Below are positions 32,677-46,289 of a DNA stretch of 64,000 nt, piece by piece (the first letter of the stretch is position 1; every line of letters begins with the position of its first letter). Made by a program: the position numbers and the translations under genes. This DNA comes from Sophora flavescens (taxonomy: Eukaryota > Streptophyta > Magnoliopsida > Fabales > Fabaceae): NCBI GenBank assembly GCA_030762895.1, contig CM061068.1, positions 43,696,783 through 43,760,782 on the forward strand, given 5' to 3'. The notes beneath the pieces were generated by a model. The model ran no database searches, was not told where the DNA came from, and saw nothing but the letters and a program-made list of their open reading frames with translations.

Positions 32677-33924
32677 TGGGCTTCTTTTCAGTCAGACCTA
32701 AATCTAAATTTTATTTTATATGATTTGTGCTTTGGGCTTAAGATTTTTTTTTAGTTATTTTTATTTTTGTTTGGATTTACTGATTTGGGCCAAAACTAAA
32801 CCAGCAAAAAACTAAAAAATTTCTAAATTTTTTTTGGTTCCTTTTTTCATATAAAGATCTCCTAAAAATGTTTTGAAACTAAATTGGCTTGTTTGAATTC
32901 ACGCAACAATTTACAACATTGATGTACGATTTTTCGTCCTCAAGTGTTGTAAAAATTGTAAGGGTTTTTCGTATAGTTTCTCTATCTTTAACCCTGTACA
33001 AGAGTGAGTTCTCTAATTTTATAAATAAAAATTATTTTTATGTTCTATTTTGACAAAGTTTATTTTTTAAAAAAATAAATAAATGAATACTTTTAAGTAT
33101 CTCTAATAAAATTTCAATAAATAAAAATCTTTATCAATTCACGCAACAATCTATGATGTTGATGTACGATTTTTCATCCTCAAGTGTCATATGAATTGTA
33201 AGGGTTCATCGTATAGCTTGACTATCTTTAACCCTGTGCGAGAGTGAATTATCTTCTATAAAAATAATAAAATATTTTCAATTTATACATTTAACCAATT
33301 TCATCCGATTTAATTCTATAGAAATATCTTTTGAATTCAAGCAACAATCTAAGACGTTGATGTATGAATATTCATCCTTAAGTATCGTATGAATTGTAAG
33401 GGTTTCTCGTGTAGCACTGCTATCCTGGACCCTGTGCATGAGTGGATTAATTTTAAAATAAAATCCCTTTTCCAAAAAAATAAATCAAATCTTTACCTAA
33501 AATTAAAATCAACCAACAAATAAAATCTTTTTCTATAAGAACTACGTGGCTTTGAGTTTCCCATCGCACCCAAAAATACGTAGGAGTAAAATCAATCATT
33601 CTGTCAAGCTAAAATTTAATTGTCACTTTTGTTTTGTTTATCCTTTTTATTATTTATTTAAAAAGTGGGGTAAAATAAATATTTTCAAATGTTGTTAAAA
33701 TTATTTTTCCCAATTAACTTGAGGTACCATTTTTAAACGGGCGATGTAGGGTGCTGATACCTTCCCTACTCGTAACCGACTCCCGAACTCAAATCTCTCT
33801 TTTTTAAAAGACCAGTTTCCTTAAAATAAATGGGTTTTCCAATTTTTCCCCAAATAAAATATTGGTGACGACTCCTCTGTTTTTTACATTCTTTTGGCGT
33901 CCCCTGGACGGGACGGTCGCGACA
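31410..33924 (+). repeat. 5' LTR of Tat/Ogre-like element (2515 bp)
   Basis: It matches the right LTR across its length except for about 215 bp of GC-rich sequence near 32330 that only the right LTR has (48220-48440). A (TA)n run lies at 32634-32670. Confidence 0.85.
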
Positions 33925-33945
33925 GTTGGCGACTCCACTGGGGAT
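33925..33945 (+). other. Primer binding site, Tat/Ogre type
   Basis: TTGGCGACTCCACTGGGGAT immediately follows the LTR end. Such sites in Tat/Ogre elements are reported to be complementary to a tRNA-Arg; I give that from memory. Confidence 0.65.
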
Positions 33946-34942
33946 TTTTGAGAGTCAGGCCTGTAATAGTTGGTTGTGAAACTTATTTTAATAACTTTAA
34001 AAATATTAGTTTTACCCCTATTTTTTTTTAATAGTTTTATATGTTCTCATAATTGCCTTTGTATATTGTTGTAACCATATGGTAGAGAACTATTGTGTTG
34101 TTGTTTGTTATTTTTGCAAGTGTGGTGTAGTTTTTATTTTAATAGGTTTTGTGCAGGTTTCAATGCTTCCCGCACACACATCACCATTACTGGTACCGTG
34201 GACTGCCATATTGTGATTCATTTGTCCCTGTGGTGAAGTTCATGAATCCGGGTCTTTATCTTTTAGATGAGGGCAATCTGGGAGCCATGATTTTTAGAAT
34301 TCTAGATCCATCCTATAATTCACTCATCGAGCAAACTTAGTGAGCAACCGGTTAGAGTCATGACCTTAGGTGTGTGCAAATATAAGTCTTACCCGTCTTA
34401 CTTAGGACACAAAGGGAGCATTTTGTTTTTCTTTCACTCGTGTTCATGTTTTTTTTTTTTTGTCAAAGAAAAAAATTCACTTTTTTTAGTTTTTGTGAAA
34501 GAAAAAATGATTTACGCAAGTTTTTTTGCTTGTAACAAAAAAAAATCCTTTTTCATATTTGTATCTCATGTATTTCCATAAATAAAAAAAGGGACTTGTG
34601 TAAATCATTTTCTGTAACTCATTCATATTCTTTGTAGAAGAATAAAAAAAAAAAAAAAGAGATCGCTCGTTTTTTTTCATGCATCTCATGCATTAATGTT
34701 TTGGGGGTCAATAAAAAAAACACTCATATCAAGCGTTCATTAAAAATAAAACCATTTATCTCAAGCATTTATATTAAAAAAATCATTCATCTCATGCATA
34801 AAAAAAAAGATCAAAATAAGAAGCTCATCTCATGCATTGGCATTTCACAAGTAAGGGTTTGATTACATTTTTCTAAATTTACAGTGACCTTTAAACAATT
34901 GCTCTGCGGCACCCTTATCGGACTCGATCACAAGCCAAAATC

Positions 34943-36715
34943 ATGGATGAGGAAGAGCAAACTCAGAATTTCATAGAAGAATGGGGTCAACTCAAAGAGA
35001 AAAATGACCCAAATGATGGTAATGTTGCAAGCCATGCAGAATGAAAAGAACACGGATGGGAATACTTCAGCCTCAAATGAAGAGCAGCCGGCCATACCTT
35101 TGCTCACTCGAGATAACAACCAACAAGGGGCCGTGATGCCTTTCCCTGTCTACCCAAGCAATCAAACTCTTCCTTCATTTGACTCAAACAATCCCCCATA
35201 TGGTCTTCCTCGAGGATTTGTGCCGCCAGTGGCCCCTGGTCCACAAGACAGCAACCCAAGCTCCCAAAACACTACCCAGACACAAATCCCCCCACCAATC
35301 CACCGGAATGTAGCATTCCAATAATGGAGGATTATGTTAACCCAAACACTTCACCCTTCACCTTCCACATTGGTGCCAATGGGACCCAGGCGGCACAGAA
35401 CTTCGCTTCCCCATAATATATTCCTGTGAATCAGTCGGGTTGGAATCCTCAGCCACAAGAAAAGCTGGAAGTTCTAGAGGAAAGACTGCGAGCTATTGAA
35501 GGGGCAAACAGTCATGGTCTTCGGGATGCCTCGGAACTCTGTGTAGTGCTCAATGTCATAATACCTCCAAAATTCAAAGTGACAGATTTTGACAAGTACA
35601 TGGGGACCATTTGTCCCAAAAACCACTTGACCATGTACGTCAGGAAGATGGCATCACATGCCCATTATGATAAGCTCTTAATTCACTTCTTCCAAGATAG
35701 TTTGACTGGGGCAGCTTCAAATTGGTACATGCGTCTCTAGCGGGTCCACATTCGATCCTTCAATGATCTAGCAGATGCATTCATGAAACAATACAAGTAC
35801 AACATTGACATGGCTTCCGATAGGATGTAACTTCAAAATATGTCAAAAAAGGACACACAGACCTTTAAGGAGTATGCACAACGATGGAGAGAATTGACTG
35901 CTCAAGTAGAACCTCCATTATCTGAGAAGGAAATCGTGGCAATGTTCATTGATACACTCTAGTCGCCCTTCTATGACATAATGATTGAGAGCGTATCATC
36001 AAACTTTTCTGACATGGTTATCATTGGAGAAAGAATTGAGAATGGGATGAGAAATGGTAAGATTGCCGAAAGTTCTATGGGGGTAGATGGGATGAAGAAA
36101 GCTCCATTTGTCAAAAAGAATGAAGAAGAGGCACATGTTATGGCATCCGAGCAAAAATGGTCGGGGCATTGGGTACCGGGTCAAAAGTCCATCAACTCCA
36201 AACCATCTTTTCAAACAACCTACACTCCATATTATACACCACATCAACAACCTAACCATCCATCCCACAATTTCCAAACCAATCTTATCCTATGATGACA
36301 AAATATCAACCATCAAACCCAATCCAAAATCAAAGCTTTCCCACTATACCACCCCAACAAAACCCAAATGCAAATCAAAAGAGACAGCCTTACAACCCAG
36401 AAAAGAAACTCATGAAAATTGACCCGATACCCATGACTTACACAGAGCTTCTATCTCATCTTATAAAGAAGTCCATGCTATCACCCATTCCAACAAAACC
36501 AATGGAACCCCTGTATCCGAAGTGGTTTGATCCAGATGTCAAATGTGATTATCATGGGGGAGTAATGGGTCATTCCACTGAGAATTGTAAAAAGTTGAAA
36601 GTTAAAGTGCAAGAGTTGATCAATGCGAATTTGTTGAGTTTTGCACAAAATACTCTTGATGCGGGAAGTTCTGGAGTCAATGCCGTAGGGGACATTGTGG
36701 AACATGACCTTTGAA
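34943..36715 (+). pseudogene. gag of Tat/Ogre-like element, broken
   Basis: The ATG at 34943 opens MDEEEQTQNFIEEWGQLK. Later frames carry VVLNVIIPPKFKVTDFDKY, CPKNHLTMYVRKMA and FFQDSLTGAASNWYM, the retrotrans_gag core. Then come DTQTFKEYAQRWRELTAQ and a terminal zinc-finger-like CDYHGGVMGHSTENCKKLK near 36544-36600. Stops at 35414, 35738, 35828 and 35960 and frame changes near 35000, 35330 and 36280 break it. At least three of the stops sit where a glutamine codon is expected. No pol follows. Confidence 0.8.
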
Positions 36716-38053
36716 TCTTGTTTAGAGTAGTTCTTAAATGCTAATCCTTTAGCTCTGCCTAAGGCTTTTGGAAATCCTTAATAATGGGCTTACTTGTTTT
36801 CATTTCAGTATGAATAAATGCATCGAGTCTTTCTTCTTTCTCTTTCTTTTCGATTTTTACTTTACTTTACCTTTTATAATCCATGATAATTATCAATAAT
36901 GCATTTCTGAAAGTGATTCTCTGGGGGGAGGGGGGATAGTGCTAGCATCTCATCACATGGTTTTGATCACCCCGTTAATCAAGTTGGCAAAAAAACCTTC
37001 CCACCGACTTTTGTGATTAACTGAGCCGAAAGCATCAAATGATCATTCTTGTCACAGTTGAAGGTGAATGGGGCAATAAAAAACGATCAATGACAACTTT
37101 TAGAGAATGTGCTCCAAAAACGGAAACAAGAAGATCACTCACTCAAACTAGGTTCTATCATTTGCAAATAATGAAGAAAATCAAAAGAAGCAATGAGTTA
37201 TCATTTTGACGAGCACCATTTTTTGTCTTCAATTTAAATTTTTGAAAATGAGCAACCATGATTTGAAAAGATGAATGGCCATCTTTCTCTATCTTTTATA
37301 TACTTGAATTATCCCTCGTTAACCCTTTTTGAGCTTGAATTTTTTCAAAGAATCTTGGGCAAGGATCATCCCTACACTTGGGGCTAATATCAGTTGAATG
37401 AAGACTGTCAAAAATAAAGAGAAAAATAATGAGAAAGAGTTCCATAAGGAAGGAAGAAACAAATAAGGAAGTTCCAAAAAAAAAAAAAAAGAGGAAAAAG
37501 GGAAGAAAGAAATAAAGGAAATGATTAAGGAAGTTAAGAGTAAAAGGAAAAAGAGGAAATGTTTGATGGAACTTATTGATCATTGATCTCGTTCAAACCC
37601 TTAAACACTTTCTTGGGCCTTATATCTTTTCTTCTATACCTTCTAACCCGACCACATTACAAGTCTAAAAAGTCCATTCTGATCAATGAAAGGTTGTTAT
37701 CATTTTCATCAATTTAAATTTTGAGATAAAAATGTGTTCTTCATTACACTGCTAAAAAAAAAGAGAGAGAGATGAAGTGGCTCGCTGGGCTGAAAACTTG
37801 AAATGGCGGTTCAGGCAAAAATTAGAGTAAATCGATGAAGTGATCTACGCAAAAGCTAGGGGTCAAGCAAAACCCATCAAAGAGATAAACTTGGCCAGTT
37901 TGAATTTGAAGGCAGATTATGATATGCCCATAATACATGAAGAGTGGGGCAAGTCATGTCCTTAAAGGCTGATTAAAGCGATGCTCGAAATCATATGCAT
38001 CAGAGACTAGCACTAATCCTCCAAAAAAGTATCATTTGAAGAAATGTGAATTT
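36716..38053 (+). other. Noncoding interior of Tat/Ogre-like element
   Basis: No pol motif in any frame. A/G-rich runs at 37400-37560 create open frames on the minus strand with no domain. Gypsy copy B begins at 38054. Confidence 0.5.
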
Positions 38054-40065
38054 TGTAACGACCTTCTTTACATTAGTAATCCAAATAAATTCAATAAAAA
38101 TCCTTTAAAACATTTAATTAAAATATGCTAATCATTAAAAAAATCTCAATTATATAAGTATGGAAAATGTCTCATATTAAATAAAATAATAATAATGTAT
38201 CAAAGTAATAAATATAATATTAAATCCATACATCTGAATAAAACCAAATAAAAAGAAAAGCCTCGAAACCGGGCGTCTAATTATACTCTTAGAAAAATAA
38301 TACATAAACCAAAGAATGTCGTCCACATAATACTCTCATCTATACTACATTACTGACCCACTAGCTAATCAAAAGGATGACTCATTAGATCTCTGGGTCC
38401 TCAACAGCGATGTCACCGGACTCTGAAAACAACACTTATAATGAGATATAAAATCCAAGTGAACAACAATACAGTTTATAAAAATATTTTCGAAAATAGT
38501 ATTATTCTTAGCCGGCGCGGTAACCGGAAAAGCTGTCCATGATATCCGCTATTTTTTCCAAAATAATATATACAAAAATACTTTTAACAACAATAATAAT
38601 TTCATCAATTCAAAAGCATATAACATAAGAACAACTCATCTCAAGACGTCACCTTCCACATACCAAATGAATTCTAAATTAATCACAAACCATGTAATTT
38701 TCAACTTTAATCCAATTGGCTCGGAGACCTCATACTTAGATTGGTCTCTTGCCGGCATGCCAGAAATCTCACACATCAGACGACAATGGCGTCCCATTAC
38801 CCACTCCTACTCATGAGGAGTGTTTCAATGTCTCCTCCCGTCGGGGACATTTCTATTTCGATACCACCCATGTGCACATGTCGATATTTCTCCCTTTTCG
38901 ACACCCCAACATGTTGCGGTGTTACTCTCGATACCCCTCTTTAGGTGGTATTGCTCATTTTCGACATCCCAATCACATGACGATGTTACTTTCGATACTC
39001 CATTAAGGCGGTATTACTCTTCGATACCCCTATCATAGGTGGTATTGCGGCAAACATCATACAACTCATCATAAGGCACAAATTTCATGTCTCATACATG
39101 TAACAACTCATTTACCATAAATTAAATATTTAATCTTATCATGCATACCAAATAGACTTATCTCATGTCATCAAGTAATTTTATAACTGCACTATGACAA
39201 TCACAAACATCAAGACATAACATATGTCATCAAGCATATGATTCAATTAGTACAAATATCAATCATGTATTTCATGCCATCAATAACAAGAGTAAATACT
39301 CAATTTAACAAATTTTTGTTTTAATTGAAAACCCCCGATTTTAAAATTTAGGTTGGTGACATCATTCATATATTCAATTCAAATTCTTAAAAAAAAAAAC
39401 TAAAAGGTAAACCCTTCTGCACACATACAAACAATTATACCATGGAAAGAGTTCGCAAAAAGTATTGTTACTCACCTCTCGAAAACCTCCAAAAGCTCCA
39501 AAAATTTATCTAAGATAAATGCTAACGTTTCAACAAAATCTTTATTCTTTAAACTAGTATTCTCTGATCTTTGTGACTCTACTCAATAAAATCGTCAATA
39601 AATCAGTGTTACCCCCTTCTTTATTTTATTTTTCTCTCCTCTGCTGGCGGGCGGTGCTAAGGAACTACGTTTTTTTATTATTATTATAATAACAAATCAG
39701 GTTTGCCTTATTCTACTTTTCATTTGTTACTTTGTTAGGCCCTTTTATCTAATAAAACCAACTTACCATGTACTTGTATTACTTTCACGTGACTAACCCA
39801 TCCTCTATTTTGTTTTTAAATCATGGGCCGGCTTTTCTAATATATAAGAGTAACTCAACTTTAACATTTTAGTGCGTGAGATGTCAGCCCCCACCCCCTA
39901 ATTGACTTTCAATTTAACCATTTTTTTATTAAACAATTTTTAATAATTTCTTGTATTAACAAATTCTCAATATTAAACCTCTTAATTATATTTTATTTTC
40001 ATTATAATTTTAATAAATTAATCTTTTTTATCAAATTAATTATATTAGAATTTCTGGATGTTACA
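38054..40065 (-). repeat. 3' LTR of gypsy copy B (2012 bp)
   Basis: Minus-strand LTR starting TGTAACATCC at 40065 and ending CGTTACA at 38054. Near-identical to 43722-45732. Confidence 0.88.
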
Positions 40066-40165
40066 TTTTCTCCCCTCCTTAAAGAATTTTGTCCCCGAAA
40101 TTCATCCTTTTCTCACGCACTTATTTTAACATATGTCATATTCAAAACATAAAAGTTACCATACT

Positions 40166-40620
40166 TCAGATAATAAGATTTGAGTATTGGCGTACGATGT
40201 CATCCTCCATTTTCCAAGTAGTCTCCTCAGGAGTCAATCCTTCGCATATTACTTTCATCAAAGGAATCGTCTTGTTTCTCATAGTCTTAGTGCTATTGTC
40301 CAAAATTGGACAAGGCATAGGCTTATAGATCATATTATTTTTCAATTGTACAGACTTAGGAGCGATCACATGAGATTCAACAGGTACATATTTTCTTAGT
40401 TGCGACACATGAAAGACATCATGAAGGTTTGCCAACTGTGATGGAAGAGCCAATTGATAAGCAACATGCCCAACTCTTTTAAGAATTCGGAAAGGTCCCA
40501 CGAAACGAGGATTCAACTTGCGGACTTTCATTGACCTCCGTACCCTTGTCTTAGGAGTGACTCTCAAAAAATACATGTTCCTCTTCCTAAAATTATAAAG
40601 GCTTTCTTTTCTTGCAGATA
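40166..40620 (-). pseudogene. Integrase C-terminus with chromodomain-like tail, copy B
   Basis: MYFLRVTPKTRVRRSMKVRK, then LNPRFVGPFRILKRVGHVAY, LHDVFHVSQLRKYVP and LTPEETTWKMEDD: the C-terminal integrase module, 136 codons long, better preserved here than in copy A. The catalytic core is missing. Confidence 0.85.
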
Positions 40621-41734
40621 TAGCATATTTTACCTATTCGACTTAGTGCGCATCTTATCCTCAAACACTCGAATCCTACCTGTGGTCTCTTGAATTAAAT
40701 TGGGTCATAATAAGATTTTCTCACTTACTTCTCACTAACATAAAAGGGGACTTATATTTCCTAATCACATCATCAATATATATATATGTATAGTCAATAA
40801 TTATTTCACCAGATAATAAGCATACAATTCTTGACACCTTAACTATAAAAATTTATTTTATTTTATTTAAAAAAAAGTCAATAGTAACATTTATATAATA
40901 AAATCATGCACTTAAGAATTTGTTTATGTCCATCCGCCTATAATTAAAATACCTTCAATTGCAGTTCATCATTATAAGCATTCTCACAAATTAAATTTAT
41001 AACAAATATTCCACAAAAGAAATTGAAGTAATGTTTTATACTATCCATAAGTAGATATAATAGTCTCTTACAGATTCTACACCAAATTTCTTATATTATT
41101 TACATAACGGAAGAATTTTATAAAAAGAAAATAAAGAAATGAGAAGCAGTAGCAACACCCACATACTAAATCTTATCTAGCCCAGAATAATAATTTAAAA
41201 ATAAAAAAATATAGTTTCACTTTTTGTTGATAAGAAGATCTGACTTAAAAGAAATGTGGTGACAAAATGGAGAATACGATTTAATAAACTTGCAATTAAA
41301 TTTTGCAATAACAACTATAAAAGTGAACACCACAATAGTACTAAGAAATAGTTTCGTCTTGATCTTTAAGTTTGCACATACGAATAAGAAATAACATTTT
41401 TTCACTTTTTGTTAAGAAATATAAGTTTGTTAGGATTAGACATGCCATTAATCTATATGGAAAAACAAATCCTCGTGATATATTAATCAAGATTAAATTT
41501 TGGTCACTTGAGAAGCAATCTGAAATTTCAAGGAAAGTAATTATCTAAAAAAAATTAAATAACAAAATTACAACGTAATAATAAAATTTGAGCATATATA
41601 TACAACTTCTTTGATACAAAATTCATTTTTATTCACCTCCACCAATACATCATTAAATCTTGATACATCTTGGTTATTCCTAAATGTATCGTTAATGTTC
41701 ATTTATGTGTATCTTCTAACATTTTTTTTTCTAA

Positions 41735-42170
41735 GACTCCCCTCCTTAGGAACATTGATCTTGTTCTTAAACAATACTAGACCAATATCATATAACACAT
41801 AATTCTCTTGGTCAAAAGGAGATTGCAATTCCTGCCTAAAAACTATACCCGCTTAATCTATTTTCTAATGTCACTACAAAGTTTCAATCTATTCAATTTC
41901 AAGCTTAAAGCCTTAAAAGACATCCAAATTCATGTCTCTAGACCAATATTCTAAAACTCTCCTCCTTAGGAACATTGATCTTGTTCTTAAACAACACTAG
42001 ACCAATATCATATAAGACATAATTCTCTTGGTCAAAAGGAGATTGCAATTCCTGACCTAAAAACTATACCCGCTTAATCTATTTTCTAATGTCACTACAA
42101 ATTTTCAATCTATTCAATTTCAAGCTTAAAGCCTTAAAAGACATCCAAATTCATGTATCTAGACTCTTCT
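41735..42170 (-). repeat. Tandem duplication of about 220 bp in gypsy copy B
   Basis: The stretch from CTCCTTAGGAACATTGATCT at about 41742 to about 41955 is repeated from about 41963, differing at a few bases. Copy A has it once (around 3830-4040), so the duplication is private to copy B. It covers the segment just before the integrase zinc finger. Confidence 0.8.
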
Positions 42171-43705
42171 ATTAGGTTCATCTACCCAAGGGAAAAGATA
42201 TTTATCCCTAACTGTTACTCTGTTCGATTTTATATTGTCCAGACATAACCTCATACTCCCATCATTTCCCCCCACTAAAAGTACTCAAAACTTAATACAA
42301 AATCAAACATATTCCTTAACAATAATTAAAGTGTGATTTGATATTATACTATAATTTAACAATAGTAAATTAAAGTTCAAAATAACATAAAATAAAATAA
42401 TCAACGTATCTCAACAAGTGAAATGTAAGTCCAATGATCATGCTGAAATTTTGACTCCAAACAAACATATTCAGCTTTGACAATGTGTGGCTAGCACTTG
42501 ACCCACAGGAGGTAGTTTTGAGTTTGAATAAAAACATGAATTGAGACATTAGGGAGTAATCTAATTAATTAACGTTAAAGTGGCAGCTTTTGCCATCAAA
42601 CAATTAAAAGGAAAGAACAAGGAAAACATATTCACTAAATAAATTCATTAAACGACATAAAAATATTTATAAAAAAAAACTCATATCAACCCCACATTTT
42701 AAGCATCTCAAATAAAAATAAGAACCTTATAATATTTTAGTATTTCAGAATAGACAAACCCACATGTATAAACCCCCATTTCCACATAAAAAAATAATAA
42801 TCAAGACAAATCAAGAAATCACATCCTTCAATAATTCATTCCATTAGGGTTTTAAGAAAGTATTTTACTTACATGGTATAAGTATTACTGTCACATCACT
42901 ATAAATCTCTACCTTACTAGAAAACTAGAGTATGTATCGATCCTTGAATTCTCTCAACTAAGCACTTATTAGAAGAAACAACAAATACATAAATTGTTTG
43001 TGAAGAGGCAACAAAAAAAGTTCTATTAGAGTACTTTATGACAACAAGTCTAAACGACAATCACTCCTTACCAAGAATAGCATCTAACCCAGACATAGAT
43101 AACAAATAAGATCGATGACATAAGGCACGCCCCGATGCAGAAGAAAACAATTTAAACAAGAACTGAAAGAAATAAGATTATCCTCCATAGAAATATAAAC
43201 ACATGGATCAAAGGATAAACGAAAGATAGATAACTATAAATTTCACACATGAAGGATATATCAAAGAATGTGTTGCTCCTGAATCAAACAATATAGTAAC
43301 TTCTTCCCCTGTAAGAGTTATAGAAATTGAGTCTCATCCGGATTCTAAGCCGCCTCGGAATAATAGCGAATCATTCTTTTTGAATTCAAAAAGTCCCATG
43401 TGCTAAGGGTCCTAGGTAGCAACCACTCCATCAGTGATTGGCCTTCATTCCCCTACAGTTGACGGAGAGTCTACGTCTGCCCTTGCGTAGCTCTGATCAT
43501 ACAATCCAAATCTGTTGCAAGTGCAATGTTCGTCCCTCGCCTATTAGTCCTATAAATCTGCTCATTACCTATGAAATATTGGGTTGATCATGTCCAATAT
43601 CCCAAAGAATAACATGCAGTATTTATAACTCTAACAAGCATCCTATGCGCCCAAGTTTTGTTTTAGAAAAAGCCCTGCTACCACTGTCGGATTTAGAATC
43701 GAACT

Positions 43706-43717
43706 GCTCTGATACCA
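43706..43717 (-). other. Primer binding site, gypsy copy B
   Basis: GCTCTGATACCA on the plus strand is TGGTATCAGAGC on the minus strand, next to the LTR start at 43722. Confidence 0.9.
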
Positions 43718-43721
43718 AAAA

Positions 43722-45732
43722 TGTAACGACATTCGTTACATTAGTAACCCAAATAAATTCAATAAAAATACTTTAAAACATTTAATTAAAATATGCTAAT
43801 CAATAAAAAAATTCTCAATTATATAAGTATGGAAAATGTCTCATATTAAATAAAATAATAATAATGTATCAAAGTAATAAATATAATATTAAATCCATAC
43901 ATCTGAATAAAACCAAATAAAAAGAAAAGCCTCGAAACCGGGTGTCTAATTACAATCTTAGAAAAATAATACATAAACTAAAGAACGTCGTCCACATAAT
44001 ACTCTCATCCACACTACATTACTAACCCACTAGCTAATCAAAAGGATGACTCTTTAGATCTCTGGGGCCTCAACAGCGATGTCCCCGGACTCTGAAAACA
44101 ACACTTATAATGAGATATAAAATCCCAGTGAACAACAACACAGTTTATAAAAATATTTTCGAAAATAGTATTGTTCTCAACGGCGCGGTAACCGGAAAAA
44201 TTGTCCATGGTATCCGCTATTTTTTCCAAAATAATATATACAAAAATACTTTTAACAACAATAATAATTTCATCAATTCAAAAGCATATAACATAAGAAC
44301 AACTCATCTCAAGGCATCACCTTCCACATACCAAATGAATTCTAAATTAATCACAAACCATGTAATTTTCAACTTTAATCCAAGTGGCTCGGAGACCTCA
44401 TAATTAGATTGGTTTCTTGCCGGCATGCCATAAATCTCACACTTCACAAGACAATGGTGTCCCATTGCCCACCCCTACTCATGAGGAGTGTTTCGATGTC
44501 TCCCTCATGTTGGGGACATTTCTATTTCGATAGCACCCATGTGCACATGGCGGTATTTCTCCCTTTTTGACACCCCAACATGTTGCGGTGTTACTTTCGA
44601 TACCCTTTTTTAGGTGGTATTGCTCATTTTCGACATCCCAATCACATGGCGATGTTACTTTCGATACCCCATTAAGGTGATATTACTCTTCGATACCCCT
44701 ATCATAGGTGGTATTGCGACAAACATCATGCAACTCATCATAAGGCATAAATTTCATGTCTCATACATGTAACAACTCATTTACCATAAATTAAATATTT
44801 AATCTTATCATGCATACCAAATAGACTCATCTCATGTCATCAAGTAATTTTATAACTACACTATGACAATCACAAACACCAAGATATAACATATGTCATC
44901 AAGCATATCATTCAATTAGTACAAATATCAATCATGTATTTCATGCCATCAATAACAAGAGTAAATACTCAATTTAACACATTTTTGTTTTAATTGAAAA
45001 CCCCCGATTTTAAAATTTAGGTTGGTGACATCATTCATATATTCAATTCAAATTTCAAAAAAAAAACCTAAAAGGTAAACCCTTCCGCACACATACAAAC
45101 AATTATACCATGGAAAGAGTTCGCAAAAAGTACTATTACTCACATCTCGAAGACCTCCAAAAGCTCCAAAAATTTATCTAACATAAATGCTAACGTTTCA
45201 ACAAAATCTCTATTCTTTAAACTAGTATTCTCTGATCTTTGTGACTCTACTCATCAACATTGTCAATAAATCAGTGTTACCCCTTCTTTATTTTTTTTTC
45301 TCTCCTCTATTGGCTAGCGGCGCTAAAGAACTAAGTTTTTTTTTATTATTATAATAAAAAATCAGGTTTGCCTTATCCTACTTTTAATTTGTTACTTTGT
45401 TAGGCCATTTTATCTAATAAAACCAACTTACCCTGTACTTGTATTACTTTCACGTGACTGACCCATTCTCTATTTTGTTTTTAAAATCATGGATCAGTTT
45501 TCTAATATATAACAGTAACTCAACTTTAACATTTTGGTGCATGAGTTGTCAGCCCCCACCCCCTAATTGACTTTCAATTTAACCCTTTTTTTTATTAAAC
45601 AATTTCTAATAATTTCTTATATTAACAAATTCTCAATATTAAACATCTTAATTATATTTTATTTGCACTATAATTTTTAATAAATTATTCTTTTTTATCA
45701 AATTAATTATATTAGAATTTCAGGATGTTATA
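43722..45732 (-). repeat. 5' LTR of gypsy copy B (2011 bp)
   Basis: Same length as the 3' LTR, and it shares the GATACCC and GGTGGTATTG repeats at 44520-44715. Confidence 0.88.
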
Positions 45733-46289
45733 AACTTCACCCCAGCATTGTTTCCTTCCATAGACATCTCATATCCTAATATCATTGTTTTCCCCACATC
45801 CTTATATTATTATCACATTTTCTTTCCCTATCGTTTTTCTTGTATCCCTTCTTGTTGCCATCTACCATAGACTTAACATGCATTTTTATGAGAAGCATAT
45901 ACTGAAATGTGAAGCAAGTGTCAATAATAACAGAATTTAGAGTTTCTCTCAATATTCCAAAGGTGATGGAAAGTACAATGATCTCTTGACAAGGTGCAAT
46001 GTTGGAAAAGAAAGACATTTGGGTACTATTATCATTATAAAGAAGTATATCCTTGACAAGAAGTGAGGCATTAGTTGAGCAAGCAAGTAACAAAATCAAA
46101 TCAAAGGGTTTCATTTTAGTTCATCCCCTAGTCTGGCTGTGATCGAAGCTTTAAGGGGGCACGAACCAAAAGTGGCTCGCAAAAGATATCATAGAAAGGT
46201 CTTGCTTCATGCATTATCTGATGCAATAAAAATCAACATCGATTATGACATTGCATTATCAATCTTTAGCAGGCATAGGGCCTTTTAAA
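45733..46289 (+). other. Tat/Ogre-like interior right of gypsy copy B
   Basis: Continuation of the host element. A 110-codon minus-strand frame shows no domain. Confidence 0.4.

Larger units (their letters stand above)
38054..45732 (-). mobile_element. Ty3/gypsy LTR retrotransposon, gutted, copy B
   Basis: Both LTRs are present (3' LTR 38054-40065, 5' LTR 43722-45732), with primer site 43706-43717 and integrase C-terminus at 40166-40576, all on the minus strand. Internal order, junctions and noncoding stretches match copy A. Flanking AATTT (left) and AACTT (right) are a near target duplication. The 5' LTR start has mutated from TG to TA. It is inserted in the Tat/Ogre-like element. Confidence 0.85.

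Noticed and set aside
45782..46114. 110-codon minus-strand frame as a gene
   Set aside because: It lies in the noncoding 3' region of a retrotransposon and shows no domain.
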